The notes under the pieces: model-generated
Seen by the model: only the letters and a program-made list of their open reading frames with translations
Told to the model about the DNA's origin: nothing
Database searches by the model: none
Part shown: in pieces, positions 44,868 through 52,871 of the stretch
Layout: the number at the start of each line of letters is the position of its first letter
Position numbering within the stretch: the first letter of the stretch is position 1
Made by a program: the position numbers and the translations under genes
Assembly (NCBI RefSeq): GCF_036880965.1
Contig: NZ_JBAJMV010000001.1
Coordinates: 620,001-684,000, forward strand
DNA: 64,000 nucleotides
DNA from: JAUASW01 sp036880965
Lineage (GTDB): Bacteria; Pseudomonadota; Gammaproteobacteria; Burkholderiales; Burkholderiaceae_C
Direction: 5' to 3'

Positions 44868-46490
44868 ATGCCATCTTTGAAGAACATCAGCATCGCTCGC
44901 AAACTCACAGCAGCCTTCGCCCTCATGCTGCTCCTGCTCGTCGGCCTGGCCTGGTTCGCCAACAGCCGTCTGCAGCTGGTACAGGCTGACTCCAGGGAGA
45001 TCAGCGGCAACTGGCTGCCCGCCGTTCGCCTGGCCGGCGTGATGGACGCAAGCGCCTCCGATTACCGCGTCGGCCTCCTGCAGGCGATGGCAGCCAGCAC
45101 GCCGGAACAGAGCAAGATCGCCGAAGCCAATATGGCCAAGGCAAGGGACGAGATGCGCGTCGCCTCGACCGACTACAAGTCATTGATCAACGACGAGGAA
45201 GAGCGCAAGCTCTACGAGAAGTTCGATGCCGCCTGGAGCGAGTACCAGTCGCTTGCAGCGCGTGCCGTGGTCGCGGTCAACGCAGGCAATGCCGAGGAAG
45301 GCCGTCGCATCCAGGGTGGCGAAGCTCGCCAGGCCTATCTGCGCGCCAGCAAGGACCTGCAAGACCTGGTCGACATCAATGCCAAGGGTGCAAGCGCCTC
45401 GGCCCTGCACGCCGAGCAGGTGTTCGGCTCAGCCCAGATGTGGCTGCTGAGCGTGTCCGCACTGGCCGCTGCAGCCGCCATTGCCATGGCCTTGTTCCTG
45501 ATTCGCGCGATTACCGCGCCGCTCGCTCAGGCTGTGCAAGTGGCCGATCAGGTGGCCGACGGAGACCTGAGCCAGCGCATCAACTTCGAAGGCAGCGACG
45601 AAACCGCGCGGCTGCTGGCCGCCCTGCAGCGCATGCAGCAGGCACTGGCAGCCACCGTCGGCACCGTGCGCCAGGGCGCCGAATCGGTCGCGTCAGCCAG
45701 CGCACAGATTGCCCAGGGCAATGTCGACCTCTCGGCCCGCACCGAGGAGCAGGCCTCGTCCCTGGAGCAGACCTCGGCCACGATGGAAGAGCTCAGCGCC
45801 ACCGTACGACAGAACGCCGACAGCGCCCAGCAGGCCAATCAGCTGGCCAAAAGCGCCAGCACCGTGGCGCGCGACGGTGGCGCGGTGGTGGGCGAGGTGG
45901 TCACCACGATGCGGGGTATCGAAGACAGCTCCAAGCGCATTGCCGACATCATCGGCACCATCGACGGCATCGCCTTCCAGACCAATATCCTGGCGCTGAA
46001 CGCGGCGGTCGAGGCGGCCCGCGCTGGCGAACAGGGGCGTGGCTTTGCTGTGGTGGCCAGCGAGGTACGCAGCCTGGCACAGCGCAGCGCCGAGGCCGCC
46101 AAGGAAATCAAGTCCTTGATCAACGATTCGGTCGAGCGGGTCCAGACCGGCACCCTGCTGGTGGACCGCGCCGGCAAGACCATGGGCGACATCGTCACCT
46201 CGGTGCAACGTGTGGCAGACATCGTCGGCGAGATCAGCAGCGCCAGCAGCGAGCAGAGCGCCGGCATCGCGCAGGTGGGCGAGGCCGTGACGCAGCTGGA
46301 CCATGCCACGCAGCAGAACGCGGCGCTGGTCGAAGAAAGCACTGCCGCCAGTGAAAGCCTGAAAGCGCAGGCGGCCACGCTGCTGGAAGCGGTGGCGAGC
46401 TTCAGGCTTGAGAGCGGATCGGTGGCGCGAAGCGTTGCGAAGGCCCCAGCAGGCGCCGCGGCGAGCGGCAATCTCTGGGCCAACTCCTGA
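44868..46490 (+). CDS. Methyl-accepting chemotaxis protein
   Basis: A 540-residue chemoreceptor. A first membrane helix (about 12-30), a periplasmic four-helix-bundle ligand domain (about 31-190), a second helix (about 192-212), HAMP (about 213-265) and the signalling coiled coil follow. The tip shows IIGTIDGIAFQTNILALNAA and EAARAGEQGRGFAVVA. Methylation-type Glu/Gln patches flank it (EEQASSLEQTSATMEE). AAGGAG precedes ATG 44868. No CheR pentapeptide is at the C terminus. The ligand is unknown; the neighbouring sugar-polymer genes are suggestive only. Confidence 0.95.
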   Translation: MPSLKNISIARKLTAAFALMLLLLVGLAWFANSRLQLVQADSREISGNWLPAVRLAGVMDASASDYRVGLLQAMAASTPEQSKIAEANMAKARDEMRVASTDYKSLINDEEERKLYEKFDAAWSEYQSLAARAVVAVNAGNAEEGRRIQGGEARQAYLRASKDLQDLVDINAKGASASALHAEQVFGSAQMWLLSVSALAAAAAIAMALFLIRAITAPLAQAVQVADQVADGDLSQRINFEGSDETARLLAALQRMQQALAATVGTVRQGAESVASASAQIAQGNVDLSARTEEQASSLEQTSATMEELSATVRQNADSAQQANQLAKSASTVARDGGAVVGEVVTTMRGIEDSSKRIADIIGTIDGIAFQTNILALNAAVEAARAGEQGRGFAVVASEVRSLAQRSAEAAKEIKSLINDSVERVQTGTLLVDRAGKTMGDIVTSVQRVADIVGEISSASSEQSAGIAQVGEAVTQLDHATQQNAALVEESTAASESLKAQAATLLEAVASFRLESGSVARSVAKAPAGAAASGNLWANS

Positions 46491-46504
46491 GCGCTTGCTG
46501 CTGC

Positions 46505-47275
46505 TCAGCGCGGCACGGCGAACAAATGCAAGGCGTTCGCCACCTTGCGCAGCGCGGGTTCGTTGAAGGGGCGCTCCATCGCTGAGCGGCCCTGCAGTAG
46601 CAAGGTGGACGAGCCACCGCCATCGAGGTTGATGGCGTGCACCGCGCCGAGCTGCGCCATCACCGCTGACATCTGCGCCAGCGATAGGCCCAGCACCGGC
46701 GGCCGGCGGCCTTCGGCCAGCGCGATGATCAGGAAGCGGCCGGAGGCATCCAGGCCCACGGCGGTGCGCGGATGCACCATTGCGCAAAGGTTCTTGCAAG
46801 TGGCGTCGTCCTCGGCGGTGCGTTGGCGGCCATGGTCCAGCAGCCAGGGCGTGCCAGCCATCACATTGCGCCATTCGGGCCGGGCCTTCTCCGGCTTCAG
46901 CTCGATCACGCAATGCTGGGCCGCATCGCAGGCCAGCACGGGGCTCCTGGCAATCTCGAACACCGGCTCCCAGGCCTCTCCATCGCTGATGGTGATGCCA
47001 CGCACCTGGTACTCCTTGTTGAAGAAGGACACATTGATGCTGGCCAATGCGCCGGCGGCGCTGGGCATGTTGTCGATGGCCTGGCCGCGCTCGGCTGGCG
47101 GCGAGACGCTGAGCTTGACGGTTTGCAAGTCAACCCGCAGCGCATGCACCACGCTGTCCGGGAAAGGCGTGATCCGCGCATAGTCCAGGCCCGCGCTGTT
47201 CGCCTGGATGCGCGCGGGAATGCTGGCGCAACCCGCCAGCGCAAGAACCAGCCAGCCCAGCAGCATGCGCCTCAT
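46505..47275 (-). CDS. Phosphodiester glycosidase (NAGPA-like) lipoprotein
   Basis: A 256-residue lipoprotein with lipobox ALAGC (Cys16). The NAGPA/DUF2233 domain shows NVSFFNKEYQVRGITISDG, HPRTAVGLDASGRFLIIAL and the hallmark HAINLDGGGSSTLLL. The founding enzyme uncovers mannose-6-phosphate by removing GlcNAc from a phosphodiester; bacterial members are thought to cleave GlcNAc-phosphodiester bonds in wall polymers. It is coupled to the serine-hydrolase gene (ATG overlaps that stop by 4 bases) under a GntR/UTRA regulator, which fits amino-sugar or cell-wall recycling. Confidence 0.87.
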   Translation of the reverse strand: MRRMLLGWLVLALAGCASIPARIQANSAGLDYARITPFPDSVVHALRVDLQTVKLSVSPPAERGQAIDNMPSAAGALASINVSFFNKEYQVRGITISDGEAWEPVFEIARSPVLACDAAQHCVIELKPEKARPEWRNVMAGTPWLLDHGRQRTAEDDATCKNLCAMVHPRTAVGLDASGRFLIIALAEGRRPPVLGLSLAQMSAVMAQLGAVHAINLDGGGSSTLLLQGRSAMERPFNEPALRKVANALHLFAVPR

Positions 47276-48588
47276 GCGCCCTCCTTTGCGTGGGCCCAGA
47301 GCATGCCCTGCAGACGCTCCTCAAACAGCGGCAGGCTGGAATGCCGCCCGCGGAACTTCTCCGGGTCTGCACCTTCGCCCGAGATCGCGTAGGCGATGCC
47401 GTTGCCGCGCCGCGGATCGATCAGCAGGCCGGAATGCAAGCCATAGGCAAAGCCGAGATGCCCCCAGGCTTCCTGACCTGCAAAGACGCGATCGCCCCGC
47501 CCGCCTTCGCTGCGGTCGATGAAATGCTGCAGTCCCACGCCCCAGGCCTGGAACAGGCCACCCAGGTTGTCGCCGTTGCCGGCCTGGGCTTCAAAACGCC
47601 ATTGCTCGGTGCAGATCAGGCGCACGCTCTCAGGCCTGAGGAAGGCCCGGCCGTCATGCCGCCCTTCGGCCAGCAGCATGCGGGCAATGGTGCCCAGGTC
47701 TTTCACGCGCACGCGCAGCCGTCCTTGCGGACCGAACAGCGTGCCGTTGCTGCCCAGCTTGTAGTCGGCCAGACCCTTGAACGGCTTGGGCGGCTCGCGG
47801 CTGAAGTCGTCGACCTGCGGCACCCAGGGGCCGGCCGTGTCATATGGCTGTTCGTCGCGGCGCTTGCGATAGAGCACGGCCACCTGGGCCAGTTGCTCGG
47901 GCGGCAGCGCCGAGGCATCAAAGCCGCCCGCCATGCCCAGCGGCACCTGCACCAGCTCCCGCATCAAGTGATCGAAGCGCCGACCAGCGGCGACTTCCAT
48001 CACCGAAGCGAGGACACCATAGTTCAGATTGCAATACTGGAAGAAGGCCCCCGGCGCCCGTTCGCCCCAGGCCCGGGCTGCGATGCTGCCTTGCGCGCCC
48101 AGCAGCCCCTGCAAGGTGGCGGGCAGCTCGAAGAAAAGCCCGCCAGCATCGGTCAAACCGGAGCGGTGGCTCAGCAGCAGGCGCGGCGTGATGGCCACGT
48201 CGGCAAAGCGCGGATGCCGCAGCCTGAAGCCCAGGCGCTCGGACACGTCTTCGTCCAGGCTCATGCGGCCGGCTTCAACCAGACGCATCATCCCCAACAA
48301 GACCACCAGCTTGGTGACCGAGGCGATGCGGAACAGTGTGTCGGGCGTGACCGGCAAAGCCGGCCGGCTCTCCGAAGCGACGACACGATGACCGTATTGG
48401 CCTTCGAACACCACCTCACCCTGGCGCAACACCAGCACGCTGAGGCCTGGCAGCGGGCATTGCGGGTCGTCGACGAGCCCGCGCAGTTGCTGCGCCAGAT
48501 CCGGCGAGGCCTGGGCCATCGACACCACGCTCGCGCCAGCACCGGCGACGCCCCACTTCAGCATCGTGCGGCGCTGCACCTCATTCAT
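47272..48588 (-). CDS. Tat-exported serine hydrolase (beta-lactamase/EstB fold)
   Basis: A 438-residue protein of the class C beta-lactamase/penicillin-binding fold. It begins with a twin-arginine signal (QRRTMLKWGVAGAGASVV, cleavage near AQASP). The catalytic SxxK is SVTK in FRIASVTKLVVLLG and the YxN is YCN in FFQYCNLNYGVL; the third motif may be HLGFAYG. Such proteins act as D-amino-acid hydrolases, esterases or peptidoglycan hydrolases. Its ATG overlaps the regulator stop by 8 bases, and the next gene is a GlcNAc-phosphodiester-type hydrolase. Confidence 0.88.
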   Translation of the reverse strand: MNEVQRRTMLKWGVAGAGASVVSMAQASPDLAQQLRGLVDDPQCPLPGLSVLVLRQGEVVFEGQYGHRVVASESRPALPVTPDTLFRIASVTKLVVLLGMMRLVEAGRMSLDEDVSERLGFRLRHPRFADVAITPRLLLSHRSGLTDAGGLFFELPATLQGLLGAQGSIAARAWGERAPGAFFQYCNLNYGVLASVMEVAAGRRFDHLMRELVQVPLGMAGGFDASALPPEQLAQVAVLYRKRRDEQPYDTAGPWVPQVDDFSREPPKPFKGLADYKLGSNGTLFGPQGRLRVRVKDLGTIARMLLAEGRHDGRAFLRPESVRLICTEQWRFEAQAGNGDNLGGLFQAWGVGLQHFIDRSEGGRGDRVFAGQEAWGHLGFAYGLHSGLLIDPRRGNGIAYAISGEGADPEKFRGRHSSLPLFEERLQGMLWAHAKEGA

Positions 48589-49342
48589 CGCCGTCTTCCT
48601 CGACTTCGACGGCCTCACGCGTCGTCACGATGGGTCGCATCACCTGGACTTCGAAGCGGTAGCGATCAGCGCGGTACAGGGTCTTGGCGTACTCGACGAC
48701 CTCGCCCGAGCCGGCATGCGAGAGCCGCTCCACCAGCAGCGAAGGCGAGAACGGCGCCACGCCCAGCGCCCCGGCCTCCTCCTCGTTCAGGACGGTGGCC
48801 TGCAGTTGCTGGCTGGCGGCACGGATCTGCAAGCCATAGCGGGCCTCCAGCAGTTCGTACAGCGAGCCCGTGGCCAGCACGGCGGCATCAAAGCCGGGCA
48901 CGCGCGAATGAACGAGGTAGACGGTTTCGAGCGCCATCGGTTCATCGCTGGCCAGGCGCAGCCGACGCACCTCCAGCAGCTGTGTGCCGGGCATGACCTT
49001 GAGCCGCTGGGCCAGCTTGGCGCCGGCCGCCAGCAGGCGGCTGCTCAGCACCTCGCTCGAGGGCACCAGGCCGCGCTGGCGCATCTCTTCCGAGAAAGAC
49101 ATCAGAAGCGGCTGCTTGACCACAGGTTGGCCTGACACAAAGGTGCCCGCGCCCTGCCGGCGCTGCAGGAGGCCGTCGAGCTCCAACTCACGCAGGCAGC
49201 GCCGCAGGGTCTCGCGCGCCACCTCGAAACGTTCGCTCAACTCGCGCTCTGGCGGCAGGCGGCCACCCTCTCCGTTCTGCTGGATCAGCTCCAGCAGGCG
49301 CAGCTTCAATTGCTCGCGTTTCTGATTGCGGTCCGGGGTCAT
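48581..49342 (-). CDS. GntR family regulator with UTRA domain
   Basis: A 253-residue transcription factor of the HutC/NagR/DasR subfamily. The winged helix (about 8-75) reads RLPPERELSERFEVARETLR and LLQRRQGAGTFV. The UTRA effector domain follows (SSEVLSSRLLAAG, LRLASDEPMALETVYLVHS, LYELLEARYGLQI, YAKTLYRADRYRFEVQV). Such regulators sense phosphorylated amino sugars or histidine-pathway products. It heads the operon with the serine hydrolase and the NAGPA-like lipoprotein. TGGTCTA half-sites upstream suit autoregulation. Confidence 0.93.
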   Translation of the reverse strand: MTPDRNQKREQLKLRLLELIQQNGEGGRLPPERELSERFEVARETLRRCLRELELDGLLQRRQGAGTFVSGQPVVKQPLLMSFSEEMRQRGLVPSSEVLSSRLLAAGAKLAQRLKVMPGTQLLEVRRLRLASDEPMALETVYLVHSRVPGFDAAVLATGSLYELLEARYGLQIRAASQQLQATVLNEEEAGALGVAPFSPSLLVERLSHAGSGEVVEYAKTLYRADRYRFEVQVMRPIVTTREAVEVEEDGDE

Positions 49343-49388
49343 GGGCGCCCTCGCTCTAGGCCGGCAGGCCGGCAAATTGGTTTGCAGA

Positions 49389-49418
49389 TGGTCTAACGCG
49401 ATGGTAGCGACTAGACCA
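49389..49418. promoter_or_regulatory. Candidate GntR/HutC operator
   Basis: TGGTCTA (49389-49395) and TAGACCA (49412-49418) form an inverted pair with 16 bases between. The halves equal those of the TGGTCTAGACCA consensus bound by DasR/NagR-type regulators, but are separated rather than fused. It lies in the 267-base divergent gap, 47 bases from the regulator start. A further AGACCA half-site is at about 49464. No clear -10/-35 elements were identified here. Confidence 0.5.
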
Positions 49419-49609
49419 GCTGCCACTGAACCGGCGGCGCGTGTGCCAGATGCCAAACCATCAGCAGACCATAACCGGATGACGCTTTGCCGACCTGACG
49501 GCGGCCGCCCGACCTCGGGCATTCCCGAGGCGCCAATCGGGCCAGGCTTGCGAGACTCCCTGCCAATGAACGAGTCCTGCCTCCAGCCCAACGTGCCGCA
49601 CGCCTGACG

Positions 49610-50494
49610 ATGCTGCACCATCTTCGCCTGGGCGATCTGAGCGCGGCCGTCACGTCGGTCGGCGCGGAGCTGCGCAGCCTGCGTCGCGGCGACGACGATT
49701 ATCTCTGGCAGGGCAGCGGCGCGGACTGCGGCACCGAACCACAGGGGCTTGGCTCGGCGGCCCTGCAGTTCCCGCACGTGGGGCGCTTGCGCGAGGACGG
49801 GTTTGCCCACGCGGGCCGCTTCTATGCCCTGCCGCCGCATGGCATTGCCGGCAGCTCCCAGTTCCGCCTGATCGAGCGCGCCGCCCACAGCCTGACGCTG
49901 ACACTGCGCGCCGACAGCCACACGCGCGAGTGCTACCCCTTCGATTTCGAATTGCGCGTCACCTTCACGCTGCGCAGCGATGGTCTGGTGGTGGACTATC
50001 GGGTGCGCAACCGAGGTCTGGAACGGATGGCATTCAGCCTCGGGTCGCAGGCCTCACTGGCCCTGCCGCTGCGGCCGGGCGAGGGCCTGGCGGACTGGAT
50101 GGTCGGCTTTGACTGCGCGGAAGCACCCGAGGTCTATCGGCTCGATGGAAGGCTGCTCGGCTCCCTGCCCCAGCCCTTTGAATTCAAGCCCCGGCAAAGC
50201 GTGCAACTGGGGTCGCAGCAATTCGTTGCGGGCGGCCTGGTGTTCAAGAACATCAACTCGCGTCGGCTGGACCTGCTGCACCGCCGCCACGGCCGCCGCC
50301 TCGCTCTGCATACCGGTGCTGCGCCGCACCTGTGCCTGTGGTCGCGCCCCGGCGCGGAGTTCGTCACCATTGCACCCTGGTATGGCGTTGACGACGACGC
50401 CCAGACGCCACTGGAGCTGCTCGCCAAGCCGGCCGCCATCCTGCTGCCGGCCGGTCGGGCCTTCGTGGCTGGCTACCGGATCGAGCTCGGCTGA
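49610..50494 (+). CDS. Aldose-1-epimerase-like protein, catalytic residues lost
   Basis: A 294-residue galactose-mutarotase-fold protein of the LacX/YeaD type. The order of blocks is conserved: FPHVGRLREDGF, PPHGIAGSSQF, MAFSLGSQASLALPL, LCLWSRPG and FVTIAPWYGVDD. However, relatives have HGFAR, GGHPAF and EPWYG at the last positions of these blocks. Here the catalytic His is Gln (GSQASL) and the catalytic Glu is Ala (IAPWYG). It is probably a sugar-binding protein rather than an enzyme. It is divergent from the GntR operon. No signal peptide is present. Confidence 0.8.
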   Translation: MLHHLRLGDLSAAVTSVGAELRSLRRGDDDYLWQGSGADCGTEPQGLGSAALQFPHVGRLREDGFAHAGRFYALPPHGIAGSSQFRLIERAAHSLTLTLRADSHTRECYPFDFELRVTFTLRSDGLVVDYRVRNRGLERMAFSLGSQASLALPLRPGEGLADWMVGFDCAEAPEVYRLDGRLLGSLPQPFEFKPRQSVQLGSQQFVAGGLVFKNINSRRLDLLHRRHGRRLALHTGAAPHLCLWSRPGAEFVTIAPWYGVDDDAQTPLELLAKPAAILLPAGRAFVAGYRIELG

Positions 50495-50498
50495 ATGC

Positions 50499-51131
50499 TC
50501 AGGGAATCCGCAGCTCGAACAGCGCCCCGCCGCCAACACCTTCGCTGAGCCGACTCAGGCCCTCGCGGCCTTTGTTGCGATGGGCCTGGGCCACGGCGCG
50601 GCAAACCTGCAGGCCCAGGCCCGTGCTGTGCTCGCCCGGCGTGGCTGCCGCCGGGCCGGGGCCGTCGTCGGCGATGGAAAACACCAGCATGCCGTCCTCG
50701 CCCAAGGCAGCGGCCAGCCGGATGCGGCTCACCGCGTAATGCAGGGCGTTGTAGAGCGCAGAGTCCAACGCCAGGCGCAGCAGATGGCGGTCGCAGATCC
50801 ACATTGCCGGCAACTCAGGGGCCGCCCGCACCTCGATCTGCAGCCGCCCGCCACCCAGCAGCCGCGCGTCGTCGGCAAGCTCCTCCAGCATCTGTGCCGG
50901 TGACTCATCCTGCAGATGCACAGGCAGCCGGCGACCGGAGGCCAGGCGCTGGGTCAGCAACAAACCGCTCAATCTATGGGTCAGCTGCAGCACTTGCGCG
51001 TGGCTGCCCGCTGCCAGTTCCTGTGCCTCACCTGCGCTGCTGAGCACCTGCAGGCGCGCCAGCGAGTCGGCCAGCAAGGCAAGGCGGTTCTTCAGGTCGT
51101 GGACGATGACGCTGTCCAGCGGCGTGGTCAT
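50499..51131 (-). CDS. Soluble histidine kinase-like protein
   Basis: A 210-residue protein consisting only of a dimerisation helix pair and a HATPase domain, with no sensor or membrane part. The H box is SVIVHDLKNRLALLADSL (His11), the N box lies in LALDSALYNALHYAV, and nucleotide motifs are IADDGPGPAA and STGLGLQVCRAVAQAH. It follows the response-regulator/TPR gene after 28 bases and is likely its partner. Input probably comes through protein partners. The last bases end 4 bases from the mutarotase-like stop (convergent). Confidence 0.85.
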   Translation of the reverse strand: MTTPLDSVIVHDLKNRLALLADSLARLQVLSSAGEAQELAAGSHAQVLQLTHRLSGLLLTQRLASGRRLPVHLQDESPAQMLEELADDARLLGGGRLQIEVRAAPELPAMWICDRHLLRLALDSALYNALHYAVSRIRLAAALGEDGMLVFSIADDGPGPAAATPGEHSTGLGLQVCRAVAQAHRNKGREGLSRLSEGVGGGALFELRIP

Positions 51132-51159
51132 GACGCGTGCTCCGCGTCTGCTTGCAGGC

Positions 51160-52773
51160 TCATCCCTTGACACGCTCGCGGAAGAACTTGCGGGCTGCCG
51201 CCACGCGGTCATGGTTCGGATAGCGCGCCGTCAACTGGTCCAGCAGTTCGCGTGCGCGGTCGGCATGCTGCTGTGCCTGTCCCATCCGGTTCATTGCGAT
51301 CAGGTAGAGGGTGCAAAGCTCGATCAGCACGCTGAAATTGTGCGGTGCGCGCACCAGCGCCGCCTCGCCGACGACGATGGCCTGGGCCAGATCGCCGCCC
51401 CGCTTGGCTTGCTGCAACTGCTGCAGCGCCTCGTCAACGTCCCTGCCTTCTCGCTCGACCTGCTCACGGCAAGCCTCCTCGACTGCCGTGCCCTTGGCGG
51501 AGTTCAAGGCGGCGGCCAGCATCATCGGCTGGTCGGAGTTGTTGCGGGCCACGGCCAATATCAGCGCCTGGCCCAGCTCCAGGTTGCCGGTGGCCAGCGC
51601 AGATCGCGCCATCAGCAGCTTGTGGGCGTCGGGCAGCTCTTCCATGCCGCCTTGCTGGGCCTCGGCCATCAGCGTCGCGGCCTTGTCAGCCTGGCCCAGC
51701 TGGTGCAGGCCCTGCGCCTGCAGGGCCTTGCCCAAGGCGCGGGCTGCGGGCAGGTCAGCAAACTGCTTGCCCTGTTCCTGGGCCATCATCACGCCCTTGC
51801 CGATCTCGCCGTTGTCCATCAGCGCCTGGGCCAGCAGCATGCCTTCATGGTGACTGCGCTGCAGCGCACTGCGATTCTTGGTGACAGCCGACTCGAGCGC
51901 GCGCACCGCCAACGCCACGTCGCCGTTGGCCTGGGCCAGTTCGCCCAGCTTGATCTTGCGCTGGGCATTGGGCGCCAGGTCGGCGAGAGTCTTTGCCAGC
52001 GCCAGCGCACCGACGGCATCGCCGCGCTCTTCGGCCAGTTCCAGCAACAGATCGAAGGCGGCTGCATAGTCGGGCTGGGCCTGCACCAATCTCTGCAGCG
52101 CAGCCTCGGCTTGCGGTGCGCGGCCCAGGGCTCGCAAAGCCTGGGCGAGACCCAGCTGCGCCCAGGCCAGTTCGGAGTTCAGGCCGAGCGCCTGCTCGAA
52201 ACATGCTCGCGCATCGTCGAAGCGGGCCAGCTTCATCAACGCCTGCGCCTTCTGCTTGTAGCCTTCGCCGCGGGTGCTGTCAGCCTTCTTGATGAATTCG
52301 TCGGCCACGCTGATGGCCTGGTCCCAATCGCGTGCATCCACCGCCACCAGCAAGGGCGCGAGCTGCTGCTTGCGGGCGGCCAGCGCCTCGATCTGCCGGG
52401 CCAGCAATTGATCGGTGAAGGGTTTGAGGATATAGCCGTCGGGCTGGTAGTCGCCAGCAGCCAGCACATCGGCGCGCAAGGAATTGGCCGTGATGTAGAT
52501 CCATGGCGCCAGCGGATTGACACAGCGATTGCCGCGTGCGGTTTCGAGCAGTTGCTGGCCGTCCGCCCCTTCGCCCAGGTTGTAGTCGCACAGCACCAGG
52601 TCGAAGCTGCCTTCACGCATGGCCTTCAAGGCTTCGTCCGCATGCGCTGTCATCACCACCTGGCGAATGCCCAGCCGGTACAGCGACTCGCGGATGATCT
52701 GCCGCATCTGCTGCTGATCCTCGACCATCAGCACCCGGAATGAAGTGATGGGCTTGCCCACCGGTGGCGCCAC
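51160..52773 (-). CDS. Response regulator with C-terminal TPR domain
   Basis: A 537-residue protein. Residues 10-130 are a CheY-like receiver with VLMVEDQQQMRQII, phospho-acceptor Asp63 (LVLCDYNLGEG), Thr95 (YITAN) and Lys117 (YILKPF). The rest (about 150-530) is a long array of TPR helices (for example AQALMKLARFDDARACFEQA and LGLAQALRALGRAPQAEAAL), with no DNA-binding or enzyme domain. Such proteins act by protein-protein contact; VieB-like regulators that bind other signalling proteins are the nearest known layout. It precedes a soluble kinase. Confidence 0.9.
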   Translation of the reverse strand: MAPPVGKPITSFRVLMVEDQQQMRQIIRESLYRLGIRQVVMTAHADEALKAMREGSFDLVLCDYNLGEGADGQQLLETARGNRCVNPLAPWIYITANSLRADVLAAGDYQPDGYILKPFTDQLLARQIEALAARKQQLAPLLVAVDARDWDQAISVADEFIKKADSTRGEGYKQKAQALMKLARFDDARACFEQALGLNSELAWAQLGLAQALRALGRAPQAEAALQRLVQAQPDYAAAFDLLLELAEERGDAVGALALAKTLADLAPNAQRKIKLGELAQANGDVALAVRALESAVTKNRSALQRSHHEGMLLAQALMDNGEIGKGVMMAQEQGKQFADLPAARALGKALQAQGLHQLGQADKAATLMAEAQQGGMEELPDAHKLLMARSALATGNLELGQALILAVARNNSDQPMMLAAALNSAKGTAVEEACREQVEREGRDVDEALQQLQQAKRGGDLAQAIVVGEAALVRAPHNFSVLIELCTLYLIAMNRMGQAQQHADRARELLDQLTARYPNHDRVAAARKFFRERVKG

Positions 52774-52821
52774 GCTTGCTCCCTGCGCAGAGTGTTGCTC
52801 GTCTCAGTATCGTGCAAATGA

Positions 52822-52846
52822 AAAGGCCCGCAAGAGCGGGCCTTTC
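52822..52846 (-). terminator. Intrinsic terminator after the S46 peptidase
   Basis: A stem AAAGGCCCGC/GCGGGCCTTT with a 4-base loop gives T runs on both strands. It lies about 26 bases after the S46 stop (minus strand), between it and the response-regulator gene. Confidence 0.88.
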
Positions 52847-52871
52847 CGGAGAGCGAGAACGATCAGCGCGA

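Noticed and set aside
47290..48996. Open 568-codon frame on the plus strand
   Set aside because: It is antisense to the serine hydrolase and regulator genes, and shows no family motifs.
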